DNA of 64,000 bases from Boswellia sacra (Eukaryota; Streptophyta; Magnoliopsida; Sapindales; Burseraceae): assembly GCA_013180625.2 (NCBI GenBank), contig SNVD02013667.1:186001-250000 (forward strand), in the 5' to 3' direction. Made by a program: the position numbers and the translations under genes. Shown here piece by piece: positions 12,297-24,220 of this stretch (positions within the stretch are counted from its first letter, which is position 1; the number at the start of each line of letters is the position of its first letter). The notes below the pieces were generated by a model, which did no database searches, was not told the DNA's origin, and saw only the letters and a program-made list of their open reading frames with translations.

Positions 12297-13208
12297 ATGG
12301 CTTCAGGCTCTAAAGAGATAATCCATGATTTTCCACCATTCTTCAAAGTTTATGAAGATGGCAGCATAGAGAAGTACATAATTGCAGACCATGTTCCAGC
12401 AGGCTTAGATCCAACAACTGGAGTCCAAACGAAAGACATTGTGGTCTCACCAGAGACCGGCGTAAAGGCCCGTATATTCATCCGAAAATTGGATGGCCCA
12501 AGTAAAAAGCTTCCGCTCCTGGTCCACTACCATGGTGGTGGCTTCTCCATAGGTTCGCCCTTTGACACGCCTGCAAACAACTTTCTCCGAGCTCTAGTCT
12601 CCCAAGTTGATCTCATGGCAATATCCATTGACTACAGGCTAGCCCCAGAGCATCCTCTACCAATTGCATACGATGACTCATGGGCCGGGCTGCAGTGGAT
12701 CGCCAATCATTTTAATGGACTAGGCCCTGAACCATGGCTTAATGAGTATGCGGATCTTGAACGGGTTTTCTTAGCCGGTGAGAGTGCCGGAGCCAATATA
12801 GCTCATTACGTGGCAGTCCAAGCTGGCATTACCCGACTCGCCGGTTTGAAAATTATTGGGGTTCTAATAGTGCACCCATTTTTTGGAGGTAAAGAAGTAG
12901 ATGAAATGTATAAGTATATGTGTCCAACTAGTAGTGGATGCGACGACGACCCGAAACTAAACCCAGCAGTAGATCCAAATTTGAAGAATATGGGGTGTGA
13001 TAGGGTTTTAGTTTGTGTTGCAGAGAAAGATTGGCTTAGAAATAGAGGGGTGAGCTACTATGAGAGCTTGGCCAAAAGTGAGTGGCCTGGGAAAGTGGCA
13101 CTGTTCGAGAGTCTTGAGGCAGATCATTGCTTTCATATGTTTAATCCCAATGATGAGAAGGCCAGGCCCTTGATGAAGAAAATGGTTGATTTCATCAATC
13201 AAGATTAA
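12297..13208 (+). CDS. Carboxylesterase CXE1 (intact, class III-like)
   Basis: An intronless 303-residue alpha/beta-hydrolase. The first ATG is at 12297; upstream codons in the same open frame lack an ATG. Visible active-site elements are the oxyanion motif HGGG (79-82), nucleophile Ser163 in GESAGAN, Asp245 in AEKDWL and His277 in DHCFH, so the triad is complete. There is no signal peptide or membrane segment, which suggests the cytosol or nucleus. The family hydrolyses short-chain esters of small molecules; relatives include 2-hydroxyisoflavanone dehydratase and the GID1 receptor. Ser rather than Thr at the nucleophile argues for esterase activity over dehydratase, but the substrate cannot be read from sequence. 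Its neighbours are two broken copies. The matching gene in the downstream duplicated block is missing. Confidence 0.95.
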   Translation: MASGSKEIIHDFPPFFKVYEDGSIEKYIIADHVPAGLDPTTGVQTKDIVVSPETGVKARIFIRKLDGPSKKLPLLVHYHGGGFSIGSPFDTPANNFLRALVSQVDLMAISIDYRLAPEHPLPIAYDDSWAGLQWIANHFNGLGPEPWLNEYADLERVFLAGESAGANIAHYVAVQAGITRLAGLKIIGVLIVHPFFGGKEVDEMYKYMCPTSSGCDDDPKLNPAVDPNLKNMGCDRVLVCVAEKDWLRNRGVSYYESLAKSEWPGKVALFESLEADHCFHMFNPNDEKARPLMKKMVDFINQD

Positions 13209-14750
13209 CAAAATTTTATGGGCTTTTTTATTTTGAAAAGAAAGTTGTGGAATTTTTTTTTTTTTAGAGCATTTGTTACTTGTTAATTAGGGTGTTTGGT
13301 CCTACACAGTAGAAGGAATATCAATAGAAGCAGTAACTTTTATTCTTAAGTTGCGTACCATAAATTGTGTACTCTTTTAGTATACCCATAGCATGTTTAC
13401 ATTCTCATCCAATGTTCATGTAAATAATCAATGCTTTCTCTAATTGCAAATATATTTTTAAAAATAAAAATAAACACTAGCCAGTTGTTCCGATTTGAGC
13501 GCAAAAATACGATGAGTAGGTAGGTAACAGAGACCTGAAATAATTCATCTAAAGCAACATTTATGTGAGCGAACAATTACCATTAACTAATATACTTTCT
13601 TTCTCCATATATACTGCTTTTTAGCTAAAATCGATGCTTTGTTTGTCAACTAATTAGCGGTATTCTGATCAATAACTTATAATTGTGAGTTATGGTGTTA
13701 ATTAATATTTAAGATAGGGGAGGAAAACTAAAATTTTATAAACAAAATCAAATTTTCTTATATTAATGAATCGATTTGGAGATAAATCAATTTCTTAAAT
13801 TAAATGATTCATCCCACCAACTAGTCAACACTGTTGTGTAATTTTCTTTACAACTTAGTAAACACAGTCATGTAATTTGGTTTACAATTGATGTATCAGA
13901 AGATGTTTATAGTAATTACATTGACAAGCCTCTCTGTATTATTTGACTATTTTGGCAAACCTGTAATAAACAACTGTAGGATGCGGCTAAAACAGAACAA
14001 ATGGGATGGTGCCAGTTCATTTTTAGATTTTTTTAAAAATCTAAATAGATAGTTCGTATGCTTTGAAATATTTTCTTGTAATTTGTTTTACTAAATGCAA
14101 CTAAATACGTAAAAGTACATATTTTTGCAGTTGCCGCTCATTATTAGCAGATATTTTTATTCTATACATAATTGCCCTACCTTTATCCAACCCATATCCC
14201 TTAATATTGCTAAAATAACATTTTCGTAGAGATGAATCAGTGTTACTTATTCTGTAATATTATCTAAAATGTAGTTATGGATCAAGTTACTGTTTATGTA
14301 ACATTATCCAATATTTCATTGGTCTTTTTTTTTGGTAGATAAGTTATTAAACTCATTTGTAAATAATACATAGGATCTAACAATTTTGTATTTGAAGATT
14401 TATAAGAAATTAGGCTTCTATGATTCGTTGATTCTATCAAATGGTGAGAGATAGACAATATTACACTTACAATCAAATCCTACTACCAATCACCTATAAT
14501 TTGAGTTGACAAAAATTCATTCAAGGAGAAAAAATAATAAAAGAAATTTATATGTCTATTAGAATTTTACTAACTCAAGTTATAAGCAGTTGATTGTAGA
14601 TAAAGTATTATTTTTTCTAGAATCAACGGGAGTCCACACAACCCGGTTAGAGCAAAAATAGTGTTCATATGTTATGCCACACGTTCTCTTAAATCTTTCA
14701 ATGTATTTGACCCCACAAGCTGATTTCTTAGACCTATACCTTCTTCTTCG
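13209..14750. other. Intergenic; duplicated CXE flank, then promoter of CXE pseudogene 2
   Basis: The block at about 13490-13760 is homologous to about 18385-18700. The end (about 14660-14750) resembles the leader of CXE2 (21180-21300), so it is the severed promoter of pseudogene 2, now separated from it by the MULE at 14760. No coding sequence was recognised. Confidence 0.5.
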
Positions 14751-14759
14751 TATTAAATT

Positions 14760-16220
14760 GGGAAAATTAAAAAAAATGGATACAATTAGAGGCCCTTAGT
14801 AAAATTTGGACACATCCTGAAAAATTTTCATGCCATGGACACTTTCTCGACAAAAAGACTAAAATACCCTTATGTATTCAATTTATTCCTAAAGCCTTAT
14901 TTCCCTCTTCCCGAAACTCCTGAACTCTTCATTTCCGAAACCCTTCGACTACACTTGAAACGTAAACCGAGAGGAGCATCCTTTGAGGATAGAAGCAAGA
15001 TGACGCAGAGTGATTTATTTGGTTATTTTCTGTTATTTGTTTCGTTAGATTTGGGTTAGTTTTTAGGGAATTTGAATTAGGGATTTGAGTTTCCGTCGGA
15101 TTTATGAACTTATTCTGTGTTTTTAGGGATAAATCTAGTGTTATTAGATGATTTTTGTGGTTTGATGTGTATGAAAACTGTGGAAACCGACGGGCTTGAT
15201 CGCGAGGTAGACGATGATCGAGTGTCTGATATCCGACAAATTTGTATCCGAGTGTCGGATTCTATAAACTCTTCGGATGGTGTATTCGACACTCGAATTC
15301 GACACTCAACAAAATTGTTTTCACTTTTATCTAGTGTCGGATGAAAGTGAAAACAATTTGTCGAGTGTCGGATATATCATCGAAGAGTTTACAGTGTCGG
15401 ATGATCCGATACTCGAGATGTGTCGGATAGCCGACACTCGAGATGTCGGATGAAAGAGAAAACAATTTTGTCGAGTGTCGAGATGTGTCGGATTCGAGTG
15501 TCAGATATATCATCGAAGAGTTTAGATGATCCGACACTCGAGATGTGTTGGATAGCCGACACTCGACATGTTGGATGAAAGAGAAAACAATTTTGTCGAG
15601 TGTCGAGATGTGTCGGATATATCATCGAAGAGTTTACAGTGTCGAATGATCTAACACTCGAGATGTGTCGGATAGCCGACACTCGATATGTCGGATGAAA
15701 GAGAAAACAATTTTGTCGAGTGTCGAGATGTGCTGTTGAGATGTGTCGGATATCAGACACTTGACCATCGTCTACCTCGCGACCAAGCCTGTCGGTTTCC
15801 ACAGTTTTCATACACATCAGACCACAAAAATCACTTAATAATACTAGATTTATCCTTAAGAACACAGAATAAGTTCACAAATCCGGCGGAAACTCAAATC
15901 CTTAATTCAAATTCCCTAAAAACTAACCCAAATCTAACGAAACAGAAACAAAAAACAACCAAATAAATCACTCTGCGTCGTCTTGCTTCTATCCTCAATG
16001 GATGCTCATCTCAGTTTATGTTTCGAGTGTAGTCGAGGGGTTTTGGAAATGAAGAGTCGAGGGGTTTCGGGAAGAGAGAAATAAGGCTTTAGGAATAAAT
16101 TGAATACATAAGGATATTTTAGTCTTTTTGTTGAGAAAGTGTCTATGGCATGAAAATTTTACATGATGTGTCTAAATTTCACTACAGGCCCCTAATTATG
16201 TCTATTTTTTCAATTTTTTC
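14760..16220. mobile_element. Non-autonomous MULE (1,461 bp) with long TIRs
   Basis: Flanked by a perfect 9-bp target duplication, tattaaatt (14751-14759 and 16221-16229), the size typical of Mutator-like elements. Long inverted repeats (about 14760-15232 and 15745-16220) start with the GGGAAAATT-type end, also seen on the large MULE at 23153, although the right end has diverged. The centre is a tandem array rich in cgagtgtcgga and tagccgacactcg. No transposase is encoded. It lies in the 5' leader of CXE pseudogene 2. Confidence 0.93.
15400..15745 (+). repeat. Tandem repeats of about 120-125 bp in the MULE centre
   Basis: The motif ggatagccgacactcg recurs at 15425, 15550 and 15670. Each copy is followed by gtcggatgaaagagaaaac and a tatatcatcgaagagttta block. 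The repeats are CpG-rich against an AT-rich background. Confidence 0.85.
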
Positions 16221-16279
16221 TATTAAATTATTTCTCATAAACAATTACATTTCTCCTACTCTCATATTTCCTGTAAATA

Positions 16280-17144
16280 ATCGATTCTTCAAGCAACGAT
16301 CAGGTAACCCATGATTGTCGACCTTTCTTCAAAGTCTTAAGGGATGACCGCATCCAAGATCCAACATTACGTGAACTATTTACTGCTCCTGCAGGCCTTG
16401 ATTACGATACTGCAGTGGAATCCAAAGATGTTAATGTGTCAACCGAGACAGCCGTGAAAGCCCGCATTTTCATCCCCAAACTCGATAGCCCACATCAAAA
16501 GTTCCCTCTTCTTGTCCACTTCCATGGAGGAGACTTCTGCATGGATTGGCCCTTCGACACAGTGTCTCAATTTTTTTTTACATGTGTGGTCAACCAAGCC
16601 AATGTTATAGCCATCCGTGTTGACTATAGGCTAGCCCCAGAGCATCCTCGACCAATGGCATACAATGACTCACGGGCTGGGCTGTAATGGGTCTCTACTC
16701 ACTCCAACGAGCTAGGATCTGAACCATGGTTAAATAAATATGCGGATCCTGGGGAGTTTTTTAGGTTAATAGATTAGTTGGTTTGAAACTCATTGGTCTA
16801 CTTATAGTACACCCATACCTTGTGGGTAAAGAACCCGATAAAATGATCCCATACTTGTTTCTAACAAGCAGTGGATCTGATGACGACCCGAAACTGAACC
16901 CGGTGGTGGATTCTAATTTGAAAACTACGGGGTATGATAGAGTGCTTGTATGTGTGGTAGAGCAAGATAGGCTGAGAACAGAGGTGAGACTCACTATGAG
17001 ACTTTGGGTAAAAGTGAGTGGGTTGGGAAAGTGGAGTTTTATGAGACTTTTGGGGAAAATCATTGTTCTCATATGTTAAATCCTAATAGTGAGAAGGTTG
17101 AGCCATCGATGAAGAAAATGGTTGATTTCATAAAGCAGAAGTAG
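16280..17144 (+). pseudogene. CXE pseudogene 2, MULE in its leader
   Basis: Homologous to CXE2 and CXE3 from its leader onward (tttctgcaaataatgg in the intact gene, tttcctgtaaataatcg here). The start codon has become ATC at 16280. There is a stop where GLQWV is expected (near 16686), and HGGG reads HGGD. A deletion after the ADPGEFF segment removes the nucleophile GESAGAN and its helix. Further frame slips follow, and the reading ends at a tag at 17142-17144. The MULE inserted about 50 bp upstream separates it from its promoter. The gene is not functional. Confidence 0.92.
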
Positions 17145-17277
17145 GTTCAATTAGGTTAATTTGCTCTAATCACATTTGCATCTGTAAGTTGGTTAAGTAT
17201 AATGAATTGAAATTTCAGGATTTTAACCTAACAAATATAGCATATTTCTTTGTAGGAATACATAGCTACAGGTGGCC

Positions 17278-17791
17278 TAGGGGTGACAATTTGGGTCATG
17301 ACACGCGAACACGACATGATTACGACACGAACACGATACACGATTAATAAATGGGTTGAATTCGTGTTGAAGGTGTTCAACACGCCAATCCGTTTAATGA
17401 CATGAATAGTTAAACATATTTTGTCTATACTTAACATGTAAGCTCATTTAATAATATAAATTGTTACCTACTTACAATATATATATTATAAAACTGAAAG
17501 TTTTATATTATAAAGTAAATTAATTTACAAAATAATAAATTATGATGATTTTAACAATATTTTATACGAACAATGGTTTGTATTCTAAAAGTAATTTTAA
17601 TTGATATAAATATATAAAATATAATATATTATGTATAACTAGGTTAAACAATTAAATAAATTATGTAAATTATATATGACATGATTATAATATGTGGGTA
17701 ACATGTTTAATAATAGTGTCGGATCTGTGTTTCATGTCTTGATACGAATAATTAAATGGGTTGACACGAATGACACGAATTACCACCCCTA
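17278..17791. mobile_element. hAT-type MITE (514 bp)
   Basis: A perfect 8-bp target duplication, aggtggcc (17270-17277 and 17792-17799), brackets terminal inverted repeats that begin TAGGGGTG. The inner ends read acaatttgggtcatgacacg on the left and cgtgtcattcgtgtcaaccc on the reverse of the right. The element has no open frame. The 8-bp duplication and end sequence fit a non-autonomous hAT element. Confidence 0.9.
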
Positions 17792-17799
17792 AGGTGGCC

Positions 17800-20600
17800 T
17801 CACTTCCCATGTACGCTTAGGTGATTTTAAATTATGATTCAAACTTTTATGGAATTTACTTTTGTGGTGCTAACCACTCCACATAAACATGACAATTAAT
17901 TGAGATATGAGAGTTTAGGATTGATAAGCTTCCTAATAGGCTATAGCGGTAATAACTTGTTATTCGCTTAAATATTTGACTATACGATGAAAGTAATATC
18001 TCTTAAAAAACTGACAAGTACCACATACATAATAAATGGTATTGGGTTTAATTGATGATTGCGGATGATTTATGAACCTAACTAATCTTAGTTATCTCAA
18101 AGTATGTATCGAACCTTTTAAAACATCAGCCATTCCAAAGTAGCAAATTAGATTGAGCAAGACTTCTAGATAAAATAAAAAAAAAAACATGTTATTCAGA
18201 TTTATGCATCCATAATTATTTAGTCTTTTCAGTTAAATTTAGATTTATTCAAAATTGAGGAAAACAAAATATCATCTAAAAGTTTTTTATTTAAAGCATA
18301 ATTAATGCTCAATATGCTTAGCATTCCATTTTTTTTTTTTTTTTTGTTCCTTTTTGATGTACTAGCAACTTAAAAAATGTTTCCACCAAATTAGAGCAAA
18401 ATTTTGATGATGAGGTAGGTAGAGATCTGGAATGGTTCATCTAATCTAAGCACCATTTATGTTTACCTAATAATTATCACTAAAAGTTTATTTTCTTTCT
18501 TCTTATGTACTGCTTTATATTGAATTGAATTTGATACCTTGTTTGTCAACCCAAATTGGTATTTAATTAAGAATTCAAGAGAAGTGTGAAGGATGGAAAA
18601 ATACCTTATATATAATTGTTAGTTATATAATGTTAATTATTATTTAAGATACAGCATGAAAGCTAAAATTTTATTAGCAAAAATCATTTTCCTTTAAGCA
18701 ATGAATAGTCCTCCTTTCAATCTTTTGAAATAAACAAAAATCAAACATAATATACACACTTCATTTAAGAGTATTTTATACTTATAAAATTTACAGATAA
18801 AACAGTTCATAAAATTAAATCTATATCCTATTCTTGACAGGATACTACTCTATGCATGATGGTAAATAATAAATATACATATCAAGCTACATTTTTAAAG
18901 AAAAACCTGACTACTCATCTGCTGATAATAGAAATAGATATCCATATTGGGCCAGATTTTTAACAAAACACTCGCTACATCTTGCACAAATGTCTTAAAT
19001 TCACTTTACCATCAAAATACTATATGTTTCGTATAGTGTTACATCTGTTTGTTTGTGATCTTAATATACAATTATTTGGAAATAGGTGTTATGTAATATT
19101 TTTATTTTTTTCATTTAGAACCAAAATATAAAAGATAGATATGTTTGAATGGTTTTCCAAGGCAAGGAGGAGAAAGTTATTATACACATATTTACCATCG
19201 ATGTTAAGTTAGTGAATGAGAAAATGTTTTTAATCTTCCCAATAAATTGACTTAAATGATAGATCACAAGCGCAAAAGTTAACTATTACCTAAGAATTTT
19301 GTTAAATGATAATTAAATTCTTTTTTTCTCTAGAATCTAGCATTCCTTATTATTCATGATCTCCACCATCGATATAAAACTGATAACAATTGGGTTTTAG
19401 AACTATTAAAAATTATTTATTGATATATATACTTACAAATTAAATGATATTTAAACATATGCTGAAAATGAAAGCTTTCCATGATTGTTTTCCATCTCTT
19501 TTTTTTTTTCTCATATTTATTTTCCTCCTTTGAGTTTATATTAAATCCTTAGTTACGATCCGTTAAAAAAAATTTATAATGAATCAATAATTTAAGCATT
19601 TTCCCCCTATTTAATCATTTTATCATACAACTAATTAGATAAAATTTATTACTCTAAAATACAATTAAATATTTTAATGATTCTTATCAAAACGAGAGTG
19701 AAAATCAAGTACAAGCTTACGTTGAATTCGATGGCGATTGGGTGGCCTTAGTTTTCTTCCTGGACCAGTTGTTCTAAATGAACGCATTTATAAAGATTTA
19801 ATTAACGAAAATATTGCTTTTAGTCAGAATGTTAAATTAAAAACAAGAGGAGACTGAATACAAAATAAATAAAATCATTTAAAAAAATATAACAATAATT
19901 AAATAAAATTACATCAATTATATATACGACACTTATATATACCATTACATTAACTTTCACATAAAAGTTATGACTAACTTGTAAAAAGTTATAAAAAATA
20001 TATAAAAATTAATTTATAAATTTTATAAGATGGTTTTTTTAAATTAAAACAATTATTTTATAAATTTTATAAATACAGTCATAATTTTTATATGGCTGAG
20101 ATGTAACCTACATTGGATATTCGATGAACCGTATTGTCCTTTTCTAAATGCTTCTTTGCTTCATAAACAGGTCTAGCTTTCACCAGCTAACTATCAATTA
20201 AATTGAATTAATGGATCAATGAATTGACTCGATCGGCTCTTTAAATATAGATAGAAAATTTAATTCTTTTTGTGGCAGCATCTAGTTGAATTGAATATCA
20301 TTGCTTTTTTTTTTTAGTTTAATCCATAATGTTGTTCAAAGTTTGTAATAATTTATTTTTAAATTTTTTTTATCACTAATCTCTTAATGAAATTCATCAT
20401 ACTGTTGTTTTAAATACATATACAATACATTAAATTTAAAATCATTAACTATAGAAAAAATATTTTTAAAAATATAAGACAATAATTATTATTTAGACAC
20501 AAAACTTTAATTATATATTTGTCAATACACAATCTTCCCATTTTTAAAATATTTTGTTGACGTATAAATTGGGTTACTCTAAATGATAAAATATATTTAT
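17800..20600. other. Intergenic; duplicated CXE flank with a missing gene
   Basis: The blocks 17860-18180 and 18385-18700 match the regions before and after CXE1 (11480-12210 and 13490-13760). Here only about 200 bp separate them, with no CXE gene between. From about 18700 to 20280 I see only AT-rich DNA. From about 20280 the sequence starts to match the region upstream of CXE3. Confidence 0.55.
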
Positions 20601-21353
20601 TTAGTATTTTTCGATGTCATAATGCATTTTTTTTTTTTTTTTGAGTATCACTTTCGCAAGCCAAAAGAGTCGTAGACATTTTAACAACTGATAATTTACC
20701 ATAGCTGGTGGGCACATTTATGATTATGTGCATTATAGGTACAAAACTACGTATTCGAAAGATCAATAACTTTATATTTATAAAGTTTATATATAAAATT
20801 GATGTAACATCAAATAAATAGAATAGTAAATATAAAAAGTTAATATAATAATATTGATAAGTCATATGAGCGAATGAGTGATGATATTAATTTTATATAC
20901 AAACTTTGTATAAAGACACTGTAAACCACTCATCATAAATATCCATCTCAAATTATTTATCTTAAATGATCTATTATTAATTTAAGATATATAAAATTAC
21001 CATTAAATTCACTTAATAAATGTTAAAAAAATTCAAATAATATGGAAAGCAAAAGTAAAATTAATTTAAGATGTATAACATTTTATTTGGATACAAATCA
21101 ACTTCTTCTATCCCAAATGTGGGTGAGAAATAGACTTTCCTTGTATCAACAGCAGCCACATGACCCGGTCAAAGAAAAAAGAGTGTCCAAACGTTTTTTT
21201 CACAGAGTCTCTGAAATCATTGAATGTGTTGGACCCTACAAGCACACATCTTAGCTGTATAAATGTACCTTCTTCTACCTGTCAAATTATTAATTCTCAG
21301 AAACAATTACATTTCTCTCGCTCTTACCCTTCTATTATTATTTTCTGCAAATA
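20601..21353 (+). promoter_or_regulatory. Promoter region of CXE2
   Basis: A TATAAA sits at 21258-21263, 91 bp before the ATG. The region from about 20280 to the ATG is homologous to 43512-44240 upstream of CXE3, including gagtgtccaaacg-tttttttc and the ctctgaaatcatt stretch. The two genes were therefore copied with their promoters and may share regulation. Confidence 0.6.
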
Positions 21354-22268
21354 ATGGATTCTTCAAGCGACGATCAGGTAATTCATGATTTTCCACCTTT
21401 CTTCAAAGTCTTAAAGGATGGTCGAATCCATCGTTACAGGGACTTCACCGCTGCTCCCTCAGGCCTTGATAACGACACAGGGGTTGAATCGAAAGATGTT
21501 GATGTATCAACCGAGACAGGAGTGGGAGGCCGCATTTTCATCCCCAAGATCGACAGCCAGGATCAAAAGTTCCCCCTTGTTGTCCACTTCCATGGTGGAG
21601 GCTTTTGCCTTGGCTCAGCTTTCGACTTGCCATTCAAATCATTTCTTTCATCGCTTGCAGCTCGGGCCAATGTCATGGCAATCACCATCGACTACAGGCG
21701 GGCGCCTGAGCACCTTTTACCAACTGCCCACCGCGACTCATTTGCAGGGCTACAATGGGTTGCTTCCCATGCGAATGGGAAAGGTCCTGAAACATGGCTC
21801 AATGATCATGCAGATTTCGGACGGGTTTTCCTGGCGGGTGAGAGTGCTGGAGCTAACATTGCCCATTACGTGGCAGTCCAAGCTGGGGCAGCAGGATTGA
21901 CTGGCATCAACATTTTAGGGACCCTCATACTGCACCCATATTTTGGGTCTAAAGAGCCTGATAGAATGATAGAATATATTCATCCAACGGGTTCGGAGTT
22001 CAACAATGACCCGATAATGAACCCGGCCTTGGATCCGAACTTGAAATCTATGGCCTCGAAAAATGTTTTGGTTTGTGTTGCGGGGAAGGATAGCTTAAAA
22101 GATCGAGGTGTGAATTATTATGAGAATTTGAATAAAAGGGGCTGGGGAGGTAAAGTAGAATTATACGAGACAATTGGGGAAGATCATTGCTTTTATTTTT
22201 ACAATCCCAAAGGGGAGCAAGTTCCTCCCTTCATGAATAAATTAGTTGATTTCATTAAGTCGTCATAG
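21354..22268 (+). CDS. Carboxylesterase CXE2 (intact)
   Basis: An intronless 304-residue alpha/beta-hydrolase with its ATG directly after a conserved leader. Active-site elements are HGGG (80-83), Ser164 in GESAGAN, Asp246 and His278 in GEDHCFH. The Asp loop reads AGKD instead of the AEKD seen in the other cluster genes. It has RRAPEH where CXE1 has RLAPEH. No targeting signal is visible. It is the closest relative of CXE3, and the homology extends about 1 kb upstream. A soluble ester hydrolase is expected; the substrate is unknown. Confidence 0.95.
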   Translation: MDSSSDDQVIHDFPPFFKVLKDGRIHRYRDFTAAPSGLDNDTGVESKDVDVSTETGVGGRIFIPKIDSQDQKFPLVVHFHGGGFCLGSAFDLPFKSFLSSLAARANVMAITIDYRRAPEHLLPTAHRDSFAGLQWVASHANGKGPETWLNDHADFGRVFLAGESAGANIAHYVAVQAGAAGLTGINILGTLILHPYFGSKEPDRMIEYIHPTGSEFNNDPIMNPALDPNLKSMASKNVLVCVAGKDSLKDRGVNYYENLNKRGWGGKVELYETIGEDHCFYFYNPKGEQVPPFMNKLVDFIKSS

Positions 22269-22541
22269 CTGTTTAGGCTCTTGTAAAAGCATGGGATAAT
22301 TGTCATATGTAAGATTAATGGATATTATATATACGAGTTGTCATTTGTCCTTGATATTATGTTTTGGTGAAATATTTATTAGTTAGAAGAGCTCTTTGGG
22401 TAAACTTGTAAACCCATATCTAGTTGGAAAGGGTTTGATTTGTGTAATTGATAGGTTTGTGAGAGATTTGGCGTGAAAGGATTATACTAGTTTGAGGCAC
22501 GTTTGGATTTTGGACAAAAATATAGAATTGAGTGGAATCTA

Positions 22542-22637
22542 CTGAATCCAACGGTGGATCCGAACTTGAAGAGGATGGCCGGTGAAAGGGTGGCAGTGTG
22601 CTCGGCAGAGAAAGATGGGCTTGATTTACTGAGACTT
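22542..22637 (+). pseudogene. CXE C-terminal remnant
   Basis: Encodes LNPTVDPNLKRMAGERVAV and the AEKDGL segment before decaying into stops, so it is an internal piece of a CXE. The 120 bp before it match the DNA downstream of CXE3 (about 45345-45480). It probably represents the counterpart of CXE pseudogene 3, of which all but this piece was deleted. Confidence 0.8.
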
Positions 22638-23143
22638 TAACTGCCAGTGGGTACCCGGTCTTTTTTTGGAAAGCCAAGCAGGCCGTCAGCTAGGCCAGGC
22701 CAAGCCGAACAGGCAGGCCCAGGCCATGTATAGGCCAACCCATATAAACTATTTATTTTTTATTTTTAAATATAATTTTAACTTTTAATCAAATTTCAAT
22801 AATTTTTAGATAATTTTAATTAATAATTATTAAAAGACAATTTTTTTATATAATAGAACTTTAATTAGTTGTAATTGCTAAAGAATACATTATTTTGTTA
22901 TTAATAAAAATTTTCTACTAAATAATAACTTAAATTAAAAATAATTTATTTTGATAATTTTTTAAATTATTTTTTATTTTCATGTTTATAAATTTTTTTA
23001 ATTTTTAAAATTGTTTAAGTTTTAGGAATTTCAAACATCGCTGTTGTGCACTTTACATAATAGAGTCATGCAAAGCTACAATTTTTTTTTAACAACTCTA
23101 TCGTGCACTTGCATGACACTGTTGTGCTTGACACTTTTGTGCT
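22638..23143. other. Intergenic; no gene seen
   Basis: A short G/C-rich patch with aggcc repeats (22670-22740), which may be a transposon end, is followed by AT-rich DNA up to the MULE target duplication. Confidence 0.4.
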
Positions 23144-23152
23144 TTACAGTAA

Positions 23153-24220
23153 GGGAAAATTGAAAAAATGGACAAATTTAGGGGGCTGGTTTGAAAAATG
23201 GACATGTTCTGAAATATTTTCATCCCATAGACACTTTTGTGTCTAAAAGACAAAAACACCCCTGTCCTAAAATAAATTCCCAAAACCTTGTTATTTCATA
23301 TCCTTCGGACAAATTTTTTTAAGAAAGACAGTAAAGCAAGACACAGAACAACGGAAACCAGTAACAGCTCGAATCACTTAACTTCACTGTCCCGAAACAA
23401 CCTCAATATCTGAAGCAGTAAGCAAAACGCGTAAGAGCAACTTTTCCTTAATCTCTCTGTAAATGGCATGAAAATTTAATGTATGTGTAGTGTTTTCGTC
23501 ATTGCTCGCATTGGTAACTGACAACCGCATTATATAGCTTAAAAATGGTTTATGTATGTGAACTAAGGGTAGAGATAGTGCCGTCTGTGTGAAAAAATGC
23601 TGGAAATTGGCTGTCGGTGTGCAAAAATGGGTTTTCGCAGTCGAAGGTCGAAGAAGACGACTGTCTTCGAGTTTCGTCGAGTGTCGTCGAGTGTCAGTGT
23701 CGAGTCGAGTGTCGAGAAGTTCTGTCGGGACCGAATCACGACAATTCGGATGGTGGTTTCGAGTGTCTAGCCATTGCCTCGATTCTAGGTTCGAGTGTCG
23801 CGTGTTCGAGTTCCGTCGAGGGTCTTGTGGATTGTCAAAAGTTCGTGTGTCGCGTGTCGAGAGTCGAGTGTAGGACGCGTGGAACCGACCTGTAGATGTC
23901 TCGAACCATTCATGTCGAGTGTTTCGAGAGTCGTGCACACCATTTTGTCGAGCTTTCGAGTAAGAGAGTCGAGTGTACAAGTTGACGAGTGTCGGACGAC
24001 GAAGTTAGTCGAGTTTGAGTGTCGTGTCACATATGTTGAGTGTCGAGTGTTTTTGTCGAGTCTCGTCGAGCGTTCTGGCAGAACGCTCTTTTTTCCCACT
24101 TTTGCAGGCTATTTCATAATTATTTTTTGTCCACGGATCTTATATGATATGATATATCTCAATCATGCAGGAAATAGAAACTTTACGCATACTCATTGCA
24201 TATAATGGTTCATGGATTGT
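23153..24220 (+). repeat. MULE left terminal inverted repeat
   Basis: Matches the reverse complement of about 35110-35928 from the GGGAAAATTG end through the first codons of the transposase. It has about 155 bp extra (23375-23529) relative to the right copy. The segment 23650-24070 is dense in cgag and gtcga motifs. Confidence 0.88.

Noticed and set aside
12297..13208. Assignment of the CXE genes as 2-hydroxyisoflavanone dehydratase
   Set aside because: The family is close, but the elbow keeps Ser rather than the Thr typical of that dehydratase. Substrate cannot be assigned from motifs alone.
15400..15745. Possible CRISPR-like array
   Set aside because: Units are long, imperfect and directly adjacent, with no unique spacers, and the DNA is plant nuclear. 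They are transposon tandem repeats.
15389..15865. 158-codon minus-strand frame in the small MULE
   Set aside because: A product of the 120-bp tandem repeats. It has no domain and lies in a non-autonomous element.
23384..24205. Several long frames of about 90-200 codons within the MULE left TIR
   Set aside because: They are made of TCGAG-type repeats giving low-complexity Arg/Ser/Thr peptides, occur on both strands, and repeat in the other TIR. No protein similarity.
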